This document shows positions 44,801-52,064 of a stretch of DNA of 64,000 nt, in pieces. The position numbers and the translations under genes are program-made. The DNA is from Polaribacter irgensii 23-P (lineage in GTDB: Bacteria; Bacteroidota; Bacteroidia; Flavobacteriales; Flavobacteriaceae), in the NCBI RefSeq assembly GCF_000153225.1, contig NZ_CH724148.1:872640-936639 (forward strand), read 5' to 3'. The notes beneath the pieces are model-generated. The model did no database searches. It was not told the origin of the DNA and worked only from the letters and a program-made list of their open reading frames with translations. Numbering within the stretch: the first letter of the stretch is position 1; each line of letters begins with the position of its first letter.

Positions 44801-45241
44801 AATTTCACTCCAGAAGAGATTAGTAAAATTGAAAAAGATAAAAGCATTTTGCTCGATATTAACGGGAAAAATATTACTTTAGAACTTTCAGATGTAGAAA
44901 TATCATCGAAAGATATTGAAGGTTGGTTGGTTGCAAATGAAGGTTCGATAACGGTCGCTTTAGATGTGACCATAACAGAAGATTTACGCAAAGAAGGAGT
45001 GGCTAGAGAATTGGTGAACAGAATACAAAATGCACGTAAAGATACGGGCTTGGAAGTAACTGATAAAATCAAGTTAACAGTCTTGAATTTTGAAAATCTA
45101 CAACAGTCTATTTCAGAGAATAAAGCATACATTATGAGTGAAACACTTACCGAAGAATTGGTGTTTGTAGACGAATTAAGCAATGGTACAGAAATTGAAT
45201 TTGACACCATTAAAAGCAAAATATTAATAGAAAAAGTTTAA
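41834..45241 (+). CDS. ileS: Isoleucyl-tRNA synthetase, eukaryote-like type 2
   Basis: Charges tRNA-Ile; class I, 1135 residues. Editing-domain segment WTTTPWTLPSNTAL and KMSKS equivalent KMSKR (683-687) are present. The usual HxGH signature reads G57-V-H-H60 (GLPGVHHVLARAIKD), a swapped form described for some mupirocin-resistant type-2 enzymes. GWDTHGLPIE is conserved. The long C-terminal anticodon domain ends with an IleRS-type tail and there is no zinc-binding Cys cluster of the bacterial type 1 form at the end. Overall the type-2 look (length, sequence GLP) suggests a eukaryote-like lineage. The dksA-like gene follows 4 bases later and may be cotranscribed. Confidence 0.95.
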   Translation: MSAKFPEYKGLDLPKVAEEILNYWEENNIFEKSVTTREGAEPYVFFEGPPSANGLPGVHHVLARAIKDIFPRYKTMKGYQVKRKAGWDTHGLPIELGVEKELGITKEDIGNKISVEDYNAACRKAVMRYTDIWNDLTQKMGYWVDMEDPYITYEPKYMESVWWLLKEIYNKKLIYKGYTIQPYSPKAGTGLSSHELNQPGTYQDVTDTTVVAQFKAIENTLPAFLKNEGTVYFIAWTTTPWTLPSNTALTVGPKIEYALVDTFNQYTFEPSKVILAKKLVGKQFAGKNNFQVEDASALKDYQAGDKKIPFYIVKDFIGKDLVGIKYEQLLDYCLPNDNPKDAFRVISGDFVTTEDGTGIVHTAPTFGADDAIVCKQATPEIPPMLVKDENDNLVPLVNLQGKFRPEMGEFAGKYVKNEYYNEGEAPERSIDVELAIKLKIENKAFKVEKYKHSYPNCWRTDKPILYYPLDSWFIKVTEVKDRMHSLNKTINWKPESTGTGRFGNWLANANDWNLSRSRYWGIPLPIWRTEDGKEEICIGSVKELKAEMSKAVEAGVLAADIFEDFEVGNMSEENYAKIDLHKNIVDKIVLVSASGQPMKRENDLIDVWFDSGSMPYAQWHYPFENKEKIDSNESFPADFIAEGVDQTRGWFYTLHAIATMVFDSVAYKNVVSNGLVLDKNGHKMSKRLGNATDPFTTLATYGADATRWYMISNANPWDNLKFDLEGIEEVKRKFFGTLYNTYSFFTLYTNIDGFSYKEADVPLEERPELDRWVLSELHTLIHKVDTFYSEYEPTRAARAISDFTQDYLSNWYVRLSRRRFWKGDYQADKISAYQTLYICMNTIAKLAAPIAPFFMDRLYQDLNSVTKKEASESIHLSDFPVYNESFVDKNLERKMESAQTIASLVLSLRAKEKIKVRQPLQKIMIPVDTEEQKEAILAVQELIKNEVNIKEIEILEDASEILIKQIKPNFKTLGPKFGKDMRFIAAAVKNFTPEEISKIEKDKSILLDINGKNITLELSDVEISSKDIEGWLVANEGSITVALDVTITEDLRKEGVARELVNRIQNARKDTGLEVTDKIKLTVLNFENLQQSISENKAYIMSETLTEELVFVDELSNGTEIEFDTIKSKILIEKV

Positions 45242-45245
45242 GAAT

Positions 45246-45623
45246 ATGTCAGAGGTCAAATTAAGATATTCGGATGAAGATCTTCAAGAGTTTAAAGGAA
45301 TTATAGACAAGAAAATAGAAAGAGCACAGTCAGATTTGGCATTGTTGCAAAGCGCCTATAAGAACGATGCAAATAACGGGACAGAAGATACTTCACCTTC
45401 TTTTAAGTCTTTTGACGAAGGTTCTGACGTGATGAGTAAAGAGGCCAACGTACAATTGGCAATTCGACAAGAAAAGTTTATCAGAGACCTTAGAAATGCG
45501 CTAATGCGCATTGAAAATAAAACATATGGCTTTTGTAGAGTTACACGTAAGTTAATTCAAAAAGAGCGCTTAATTTTAGTTCCGCACGCTACTTTAAGTA
45601 TTGAAGCAAAGCGCAAACAATAA
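45246..45623 (+). CDS. TraR/DksA family protein with a reduced zinc finger
   Basis: 125 residues. A long helical coiled-coil start (residues 1-80, with LQEFKGIIDKKIERAQSD) and a C-terminal DksA-type segment YGFCRVTRKLI...ERLILVPHATLSIEAK. Only one cysteine (Cys in YGFCRVT) remains of the four of the usual zinc finger, as seen in other Bacteroidetes members. DksA acts with RNA polymerase and ppGpp, but the acidic tip residues cannot be confirmed here. It starts 4 bases after ileS and is closed by a terminator. Confidence 0.9.
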   Translation: MSEVKLRYSDEDLQEFKGIIDKKIERAQSDLALLQSAYKNDANNGTEDTSPSFKSFDEGSDVMSKEANVQLAIRQEKFIRDLRNALMRIENKTYGFCRVTRKLIQKERLILVPHATLSIEAKRKQ

Positions 45624-45631
45624 CAGTTTAG

Positions 45632-45657
45632 AAAGCTTCCATTCGGAAGCTTTTTTA
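45632..45657 (+). terminator. Terminator after the dksA-like gene
   Basis: Stem AAAGCTTCC, loop ATTC, stem GGAAGCTTT, then T-tract. Confidence 0.85.
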
Positions 45658-45670
45658 CGTTAAACAAAGA

Positions 45671-45847
45671 ATGGCAAAAGGTATTCAGTTCCGAAATACT
45701 TTAAAAAAGACAGCTCCAAGAAGCTCTATTTTGGTACTGTTTCCAGAGTGGGTATTGATTTCTTTCGAAAGAAAGATTAAAATCTATGCATCTAAAAAAT
45801 TATCAATTTTTACGGAAAATGGGAATATATTTTTAACTGGAGAATAA
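45671..45847 (+). CDS. Possible small protein, 58 residues
   Basis: Frame from ATG 45671 to TAA, MAKGIQFRNTLKKTAPRS..., basic N-terminus and a beta-strand-like core (SILVLFPEWVLISFERK, KLSIFTENGNIFLTG). It begins 14 bases after a terminator and ends 16 bases before the lspA promoter box, and no promoter of its own is clear. It could be real or chance. Confidence 0.35.
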   Translation: MAKGIQFRNTLKKTAPRSSILVLFPEWVLISFERKIKIYASKKLSIFTENGNIFLTGE

Positions 45848-45862
45848 ACGCAATAATAGTGC

Positions 45863-45870
45863 TATTTTTG
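45863..45870 (+). promoter_or_regulatory. -7 promoter box of lspA
   Basis: TATTTTTG, 20 bases before the ATG at 45891. Confidence 0.55.
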
Positions 45871-45890
45871 TCGCTATAAATTCGAAATAA

Positions 45891-46508
45891 ATGTCTAAAA
45901 AGAAGCTGGCAATTCTTACCATAATTACTGCAATACTCTTAGATCAAGTGATAAAAGTATATGTAAAGACACATTATGCTTTGGGAGACGGAATTGAGGT
46001 TTTTAGTTGGTTTCAAATCCATTTTACTGAGAACAATGGAATGGCAATGGGGTTTGAATTTGGAGGGAAAGCAGGGAAGCTTTTTTTAACTTTATTTAGA
46101 TTGGTTGCAGTATCAGCTATTATTTATTGGCTTGTAGGGATGTTAAAACGCAACGTACACAACGCCGTAATTGTAGCCATCTCTTTGATTTTTTCTGGGG
46201 CAGTTGGAAATATTATAGACTCAATTTTCTATGGTGTTCTTTTTGACGCATCCAATCACAGCGTTGCAACCTTATTTTCAGACACTCCTTACGGCACTTT
46301 ATTTCACGGGAAAGTAGTAGATATGTTCTATTTTCCAATGTGGCAGGGAAATTTGCCGGAATGGATTCCTTTTATTGGAGGAGATTTCTTTACTTTTTTT
46401 CAATATATATTTAATCCTGCAGACGCCTTTATAAGCATTGGCGTTGCCTTGCTATTTATATATAGCAAACAAGCGTTTCCTAAAGAAGAGGAAGTATTAA
46501 AAGAATAG
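45891..46508 (+). CDS. lspA: Lipoprotein signal peptidase
   Basis: Inner-membrane aspartyl protease that cuts lipoprotein signal peptides after diacylglyceryl transfer. 205 residues, slightly longer than the E. coli enzyme (164), with four membrane helices. Motifs: LLDQVIKVYVK, ENNGMAMG, the first catalytic Asp110 in GNIIDSIFYG, and Asp178 in FNPADAFISIG. The extra length lies between helices 3 and 4, as in other Bacteroidetes. Own promoter. Confidence 0.96.
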   Translation: MSKKKLAILTIITAILLDQVIKVYVKTHYALGDGIEVFSWFQIHFTENNGMAMGFEFGGKAGKLFLTLFRLVAVSAIIYWLVGMLKRNVHNAVIVAISLIFSGAVGNIIDSIFYGVLFDASNHSVATLFSDTPYGTLFHGKVVDMFYFPMWQGNLPEWIPFIGGDFFTFFQYIFNPADAFISIGVALLFIYSKQAFPKEEEVLKE

Positions 46509-46549
46509 TTGTAACCTCAGTAAAAGATCTTTTTTACGAAAGGCCTGTT

Positions 46550-47206
46550 TTAAATTTTAATCAAACTTTTTTCTATTCCGTAAAGGACGAGACCTGCGAT
46601 GTTTCTAGACTGTGTTTTTAGTAATAAGTTATTTCTATGACCATCCACTGTTCTCGGGCTAATAAAAAGCTTGTCAGCTACTTCAGAGGTGGTGTGTTGT
46701 GCACAAATAAGCGCTAAAACGTCAATTTCTCTTTTAGACAGTTGTGTGTGTGCTATTTTATTTAGGTCTCTTTTAGGGATTTTATGCGTTGCAGACTGCG
46801 TTTGTATTTCTTTTTCGTTGCAGAAAGTACTTTTTGTGTACGCTTCATTTATGGTGCGAATAAGTGTTTCAGGACTTGTGTTTTTAAGCAGGCAAGAAGA
46901 AATTCCTGCTCCTAACATATTTGAAATAACAGTACCACTTAGTGCGCTTGTTAATGCAATTATTTTTGCATTTGGAAGTGTTCTGTGAATTTCTTCAATT
47001 GCGGTGATGCCTTCTCTTTTAGGGATTCTTAAATCCAAAAGAATAATGTCTGGAATGCTTTTTGATTTTTGTAAAACAGCCAGTAGCTTTTTACCGTTTT
47101 CAGCTTCAGAAATAACATTAAAGTTGCTTTCTTTATTTAGTAAACTTCGAATTCCACTGCGAAAAAGTCTTTCGTGGTGGGCAATAACAATGTGAATAGT
47201 GTTCAT
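46550..47206 (-). CDS. NarL/FixJ-type response regulator
   Basis: 218 residues. Receiver domain (about 1-125) with the phosphorylated Asp in IILLDLRIPKREG, a conserved Thr/Ser in ALTSAL, and Lys in CLLKNTSPE. The LuxR-type helix-turn-helix is LSKREIDVLALICAQ and VADKLFISPRTVDGHRNNLL, then LVLYGIEKSLIKI. It presumably pairs with a kinase elsewhere. No kinase lies beside it; the sensor kinase at 34925 is of a different (NtrY) type. A short gene with its own promoter lies upstream on the same strand. Confidence 0.93.
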   Translation of the reverse strand: MNTIHIVIAHHERLFRSGIRSLLNKESNFNVISEAENGKKLLAVLQKSKSIPDIILLDLRIPKREGITAIEEIHRTLPNAKIIALTSALSGTVISNMLGAGISSCLLKNTSPETLIRTINEAYTKSTFCNEKEIQTQSATHKIPKRDLNKIAHTQLSKREIDVLALICAQHTTSEVADKLFISPRTVDGHRNNLLLKTQSRNIAGLVLYGIEKSLIKI

Positions 47207-47257
47207 AGATTTGGGGGATTTATGATACGATTGATTTTAAAATAGCATGTTTTTGTA

Positions 47258-47476
47258 TTAAAAAGGTACGGTTAGTTTTAAAAAATAACCCGTTTTTTTT
47301 GCGGCGAGGCCTGGTCGTTTTAAGTTTATACTAAAGTTTATAAAACTTATAATGTGGTGATTATTCTTTAATAAAGCTGTAGGTAGAGAGCGGTTAATTT
47401 CTGCAAAGAGCTGCAACAAAGTGTTTATTGCAGGCAGAGACCTTGTTCGGTTTTTTTTAATAAAGAGTTTTTCCAT
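47258..47476 (-). CDS. Possible small protein upstream of the response regulator
   Basis: 72 residues from the ATG at 47476 (MEKLFIKKNRTRSLPAINT), basic (many K and R), with SFINFSINLKRPGLAAKKTG toward the end. No family recognised. Supported by an exact TATATTTG box 20 bases before the ATG and by lying 51 bases before the response regulator gene. It may be a leader gene of that operon, or the promoter may serve the regulator alone. Confidence 0.4.
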   Translation of the reverse strand: MEKLFIKKNRTRSLPAINTLLQLFAEINRSLPTALLKNNHHIISFINFSINLKRPGLAAKKTGYFLKLTVPF

Positions 47477-47496
47477 TGGGGGTGGTAAATACAATT

Positions 47497-47504
47497 CAAA
47501 TATA
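47497..47504 (-). promoter_or_regulatory. -7 promoter box upstream of the response regulator operon
   Basis: TATATTTG on the minus strand, 20 bases before the ATG at 47476. The only box before the regulator gene. Confidence 0.5.
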
Positions 47505-48013
47505 GAAAAAATAGTATGATTTTAGAGAATTAAGAAGATATTTTATTGTTTGTGAGTATTTTAAGTGACAACAGGTTGTCTTTTCCTTTTAATGTCTGTT
47601 TATAAAAGAAGTAAATATCGTAGTATCGACAGCAGTTTTATTTTTTTGTATTGGGTACTGAAAGTTTGTTTAGACGCACAACAGGCCTATATATTAAAAA
47701 CTTCTCAAACTTCTTTTTAGGATCAAAAAAAGGCAAACCTCCCTTACATGAATATTTTAAAATGCATTAGGTTTTTGATAAAAGTTTAATAAAAAACGAG
47801 GTGGATTTAAATCCCTGTTTGATAACTTGGATAGCGGGATGTTTTGTTGGAACTACAAAAGGGATCAAAAAAATATTTTAATTACTTTTTTTAACTAGAA
47901 AGGCAAAAAAGAAAAGTCAGAAAAATCTTCAGAAAGGGATCGCATTTTTTTTGCTTAAAATAACGATTCCCTATCCTATCTTAAAAGAGCTACAATTTGC
48001 TTAAATTCGCAGT
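47505..48013. other. Intergenic region, no gene seen
   Basis: About 510 bases, AT-rich. Contains a short hairpin with a T-rich tail (GACAAC-AG-GTTGTC, 47567-47580, plus strand), the 12-base palindrome GGATTTAAATCC (47803-47814), and two copies of GGATCAAAAAA (47720 and 47872). No gene found. The uvrC promoter is probably near 47990-47999 (CTACAATTTG), one base off the consensus spacing. Confidence 0.4.
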
Positions 48014-49810
48014 ATGACTCCATCTTTAGAACTCCAAATAAAAACCTTACCAAATGAACCCGGTGTATATCAATATTTTGATAAAAATGAAGTTATTATT
48101 TACATCGGGAAAGCGAAGAACTTAAAGAAAAGAGTTGGTTCCTATTTTTCTAAGACCCATGAAAATGGTAAAACCAAAGTATTAGTCACAAAAATTGTCA
48201 GCATAAAACACATTGTCGTTGAGACAGAAACGGATGCTTTGTTATTAGAAAATAACCTTATAAAAAAGCACAAACCACGATACAATATTTTATTAAAAGA
48301 CGATAAAACGTATCCTTGGATCTGCATAAAAAAAGAACGCTTCCCCAGAATTTTTATGACGCGAAGGGTTATCAAAGATGGTTCAGAGTATTTTGGTCCT
48401 TTTACTTCTATAAAGACGGTAAGAGTGTTGTTAGATCTTATCAAGGAATTGTATCCACTAAGAACCTGTAATTTTGATTTAAGTTATCAAAATGTGAGTG
48501 AGGGCAAACACAAAGTATGTTTAGAATATCATTTAAAAAATTGCAAAGGAGCTTGTGAAGGTTTAGAAACTGAAAGTCACTATAATAATTCCATTAAAGA
48601 AATTCGGAACATTATCAAGGGTAACTTTAAAGAGAGTCTTGATAAGTTTCAAGAAATGATGTTTCTTTTTGCGGAAAAAATGGAATTTGAAGAAGCACAA
48701 AAAATTAAAGAGAAACTAAATCTTTTAGGCAATTACCAGTCAAAAAGCACCATTATAAATCCCGCGATAAACAACGTAGATGTTTTTTCTATAATTTCCG
48801 ATGAAACCCATGGCTATGCTAATTTTTTAAAGATTTCCAATGGTGCGATTATTCAGTCGCATACCACAGAGATAAAGAAAAAATTGGCTGAAACAGATAA
48901 GGAGTTATTAGAGCTTTTCATTGTTGAAGTAAGGCAGCGTTTTAATTCGATCTCTCCTGAGATTTATACGCCTTTTAAAGTAGATGTTGGCGAAAGTTTA
49001 AAAGTAACGGTTCCAATATTAGGCGACAAAAAACGCATTGTCGAACTTTCGGAAAGAAATGCAAAATACTATAAATTAGAACAGTTAAAACAAGTTCAAA
49101 TTGTAGATCCCGACAGGCATGTAAAAAGAATCATGGCACAAATGAAAAAGGATTTACGACTTACTGTAGAGCCTCGACATATTGAATGTTTTGATAATTC
49201 TAACATTCAAGGAACGCATCCTGTTGCTGCTTGTGTTGTGTTCAAAGACGGGAAGCCGAGTAAAAAAGAATACAGACATTACAATATAAAAACAGTGGTG
49301 GGTCCAGATGATTTTGGTTCTATGGAGGAAGTTGTTTTCAGGCGTTACAAGCGATTGTTGGAGGAAAAGCAGCCCTTGCCTCAATTGATTATTGTAGACG
49401 GTGGAAAAGGACAGTTGTCTTCCGGTTTAAAAAGTTTAGAACTTTTGGGCTTGCGAGGTAAAATAGCGATTATCGGAATTGCAAAAAGACTCGAAGAGAT
49501 TTATTACCCAGACGATCCGATTCCTTTATATTTAGATAAAAAATCAGAAACTTTAAAGATTACACAATATTTAAGAAACGAAGCGCACCGATTTGGAATT
49601 ACATTCCACAGAAATAAGCGCAGTAAAACAGCCGTAAAGTCAGAGTTAGAAGAAATTCCGAATGTTGGGGTGCAAACAATTACAACATTATTGCGTAAAT
49701 TCAAGTCTGCGAAGCGCGTTAAAGAGGCCTCTTTAGAGGATTTAAAAGTTGAAATTGGGCACGCGAGAGCAATGAAAGTCTATGATTACTATCATAAAAA
49801 ACCCGTATGA
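48014..49810 (+). CDS. uvrC: Excinuclease ABC subunit C
   Basis: Makes both incisions in nucleotide excision repair. 598 residues, family length. N-terminal GIY-YIG nuclease: GVYQYFDKNEVIIYIGKAKN and LKKRVGSYF. A UVR motif near residue 205-240 (EFEEAQKIKEKLNLLG). The C-terminal RNase H-like nuclease: IECFDNSNIQGTHPVAACVV and IVDGGKGQLSSG. Helix-hairpin-helix at the end (IPNVGVQTITTLLRKFKSA). Its last bases overlap the patatin gene start (ATGA). Confidence 0.97.
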   Translation: MTPSLELQIKTLPNEPGVYQYFDKNEVIIYIGKAKNLKKRVGSYFSKTHENGKTKVLVTKIVSIKHIVVETETDALLLENNLIKKHKPRYNILLKDDKTYPWICIKKERFPRIFMTRRVIKDGSEYFGPFTSIKTVRVLLDLIKELYPLRTCNFDLSYQNVSEGKHKVCLEYHLKNCKGACEGLETESHYNNSIKEIRNIIKGNFKESLDKFQEMMFLFAEKMEFEEAQKIKEKLNLLGNYQSKSTIINPAINNVDVFSIISDETHGYANFLKISNGAIIQSHTTEIKKKLAETDKELLELFIVEVRQRFNSISPEIYTPFKVDVGESLKVTVPILGDKKRIVELSERNAKYYKLEQLKQVQIVDPDRHVKRIMAQMKKDLRLTVEPRHIECFDNSNIQGTHPVAACVVFKDGKPSKKEYRHYNIKTVVGPDDFGSMEEVVFRRYKRLLEEKQPLPQLIIVDGGKGQLSSGLKSLELLGLRGKIAIIGIAKRLEEIYYPDDPIPLYLDKKSETLKITQYLRNEAHRFGITFHRNKRSKTAVKSELEEIPNVGVQTITTLLRKFKSAKRVKEASLEDLKVEIGHARAMKVYDYYHKKPV

Positions 49811-52005
49811 AATTTAAAATAACCATTCTCTTTTTCCTTTTTGCTTTGGGAGCTTCTTCACAAAAGAAGCAGCCTAAAGTAGGGCTAGTCTTAAGTGGTG
49901 GTGGTGCAAAAGGATTTGCGCATATTGGTGTTTTAAAGGAAATTGACAAGGCAGGTTTGCAACTGGATTATATTGGAGGTACGAGCATGGGGGCTATCAT
50001 TGGCGGACTCTATGCTGTCGGGTATTCTGGAAACCAGATAGAAGAGATAATGCTAAATACCAACTTTTTAGCTTTGTTACGGGATAAATTGCCAAGAAAA
50101 GCAGAAACTTTTTTTGAGAAAGAGTACGGAGAGAAAACGTTTTTTACACTGCCGGTAGATAAGGGTAAAATTGGACTTCCAAGGGCCATTTCTACAGGAC
50201 AAAACGTATTGAACTTTTTGTTAGAATTATTTGACACTACAGAAGCTTACCAAGACTTTTCGAAACTTCCAATTCCTTTTTTTTGTATTGCCACTGATTT
50301 AGAAAACGGTGCTCCTGTGCTCTTAGAAGAAGGTTCTTTGCCTCTGGCACTAAGGGCAAGTGGGTCATTTCCATCACTTTTAAATCCAGTAGCCATTGAT
50401 GGCAAACTACTAACAGATGGCGGAATTGCCAATAATTTACCTGCAAGTGTCATGAAAGACAAAGGGGTGGATATTGTAATCGGGGTGAATGTAGAAGGAA
50501 AGTTATTTCAAAAAGAAAAATTAAATTCTGTTGTGTCAGTGCTCAATCAAATTATGAGCTATCCAATGTATCGCAATACAGACGAGGAAATAAAAAAATT
50601 AGATGTTTATATTCATCCAGAAATATACAAGTATACAGTAGTCGATTTTGATAAGAAAGCTCAAATTTTAGAGAAAGGGGTGGTTGCAGCAAAAAAATTT
50701 ACCGCCGTTTTTGAAGAAATTGCCATGCGGCAAGTTGAAAAAAAGCGCCGTAAAATGAAGATATTTCCCATTAAAAAATTATTGATATCTGAAATTGGTG
50801 TCCAAGGCATTCAAAATTACACGCGGGCGTATATTCTAGGAAAGCTTAAAATGAAAGTAGGAGATCGTCTTTCTAGGAAAGAGATAACGGCAAAAATACA
50901 TTCGCTGTCCGCAACAAGGAACTACAACCGTATCGAATACTATTTAAGTGAAAACGTACATGGAAGTTACCGATTAGATTTCAAGGTAAAAGAAGCCAAT
51001 GAGAGTGCAAACTTGAAATTGGGAGTGCGCTATGATTTATTGTATAAATCTAGTATTTTGGCAACTTACAGTCAGAAACACCTCTTTAAAAAAAATGATT
51101 TGTTATCTGTAGATATGATTTTAGGTGACAATATAAGATACAATTTAAATTATTTTGTAGACAACGGTTTTTATATCAGCTATGGCTTTAGATCGAGATA
51201 CAATCACTTTAGAACCAACTCTAAGTTCAATCAAGTCTCTGATTTGCCAAAGGTAAATAGCATCAACCTTGGGTATTCAGACATTACCAATCAAGCTTTT
51301 TTCCAGACGACCTATAGCAGGAAATTTGCTTTGGGTATTGGGATAGAACATAAATGGATTAGAGCTTCTACCGCTACTTTAGCCGCTACAACGGCACCTG
51401 TAACAATTATAGACGAAAATAATTATTGGAGTGCTTTTGGGTATTTGAAATTAGACACCTATGATAAAAAGTATTTTCCCACAAAAGGGTATTTTGCCGA
51501 TTTTAATTTTAAGTGGTATACTGCATCTTCTCAGAATAATAACAGGTTTAAGATGTTTTCTCAGGTGCGAGGGACGCTTGGTTTTGCAACTACTTTCGTG
51601 GACAGGCTTACGTTTCAAAACACGAATGAGATAGGTTTTACTATTGAAAATCCAGCGTCTAATCTATTTGATTTTTATCTCGGTGGATACAATCAGAACT
51701 ATATAAACACTTTTGTATCTTTTTATGGATATGAGTTTGCGGAATTGTCTAACAGCTCTTTTATAAAGTCGCAATTTGATTTGAGATATAAGTTGGGCAC
51801 TGCACACTATTTTTCATTCATTGCAAACTATGCGCGGTTAGAAAACAACGTCTTTGAAGACTTACAGCTATTTGACAATATAAAGTCTGGGTATGCGGTA
51901 GGTTATAGTTACAACTCTTTTATTGGGCCTATAGAGTTAAAATATAGTTGGACACCCGATAATAAAAAAGGTTTTTGGTTGTTCAATTTAGGCTTTTGGT
52001 TTTAA
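49807..52005 (+). CDS. Patatin-like phospholipase with POTRA and beta-barrel (PlpD-like)
   Basis: 732 residues in the type Vd autotransporter order. Signal peptide (about 1-19, ending GASSQ). Patatin domain (about 23-260) with oxyanion GGGAKGFAHIG (31-36), nucleophile Ser60 in GGTSMGAI, and Asp204 in TDGGIANN. A POTRA-like segment (KLLISEIGVQGIQNYTRAY...DRLSRKEITAKIH; about 315-385). Then a beta-barrel of about 350 residues ending KGFWLFNLGFWF, with a terminal aromatic residue as outer-membrane proteins have. Catalytic Ser-Asp pair present, so a lipase is expected, outside or in the periplasm. It overlaps uvrC by 4 bases. Confidence 0.93.
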   Translation: MKFKITILFFLFALGASSQKKQPKVGLVLSGGGAKGFAHIGVLKEIDKAGLQLDYIGGTSMGAIIGGLYAVGYSGNQIEEIMLNTNFLALLRDKLPRKAETFFEKEYGEKTFFTLPVDKGKIGLPRAISTGQNVLNFLLELFDTTEAYQDFSKLPIPFFCIATDLENGAPVLLEEGSLPLALRASGSFPSLLNPVAIDGKLLTDGGIANNLPASVMKDKGVDIVIGVNVEGKLFQKEKLNSVVSVLNQIMSYPMYRNTDEEIKKLDVYIHPEIYKYTVVDFDKKAQILEKGVVAAKKFTAVFEEIAMRQVEKKRRKMKIFPIKKLLISEIGVQGIQNYTRAYILGKLKMKVGDRLSRKEITAKIHSLSATRNYNRIEYYLSENVHGSYRLDFKVKEANESANLKLGVRYDLLYKSSILATYSQKHLFKKNDLLSVDMILGDNIRYNLNYFVDNGFYISYGFRSRYNHFRTNSKFNQVSDLPKVNSINLGYSDITNQAFFQTTYSRKFALGIGIEHKWIRASTATLAATTAPVTIIDENNYWSAFGYLKLDTYDKKYFPTKGYFADFNFKWYTASSQNNNRFKMFSQVRGTLGFATTFVDRLTFQNTNEIGFTIENPASNLFDFYLGGYNQNYINTFVSFYGYEFAELSNSSFIKSQFDLRYKLGTAHYFSFIANYARLENNVFEDLQLFDNIKSGYAVGYSYNSFIGPIELKYSWTPDNKKGFWLFNLGFWF

Positions 52006-52010
52006 GCATA

Positions 52011-52042
52011 AAAAAACCATGAAGTTGTCCATGGTTTTTTTT
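52011..52042. terminator. Terminator between patatin and phosphate transporter genes
   Basis: Stem AAAAAACCATG, loop AAGTTGTC, stem CATGGTTTTTT, then T. Serves the two convergent genes. Confidence 0.85.
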
Positions 52043-52064
52043 AAAAGTGTGTGGCTTTAAATTT

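Noticed and set aside
44593-45219. Long open frame (208 codons) on the minus strand inside ileS
   Set aside because: It lies wholly antisense to a well-conserved synthetase gene and has a low-complexity S/I/F-rich translation. It is a shadow of the ileS codons.
46509-46549. Terminator between lspA and the response regulator
   Set aside because: The only palindrome (AAAAGATCTTTT) has no room for a loop and no GC stem, so I cannot support a terminator.
47803-47814. Palindrome GGATTTAAATCC as an operator
   Set aside because: A single AT-rich 12-base palindrome with no neighbouring promoter is expected by chance at this composition; listed only within the region note.
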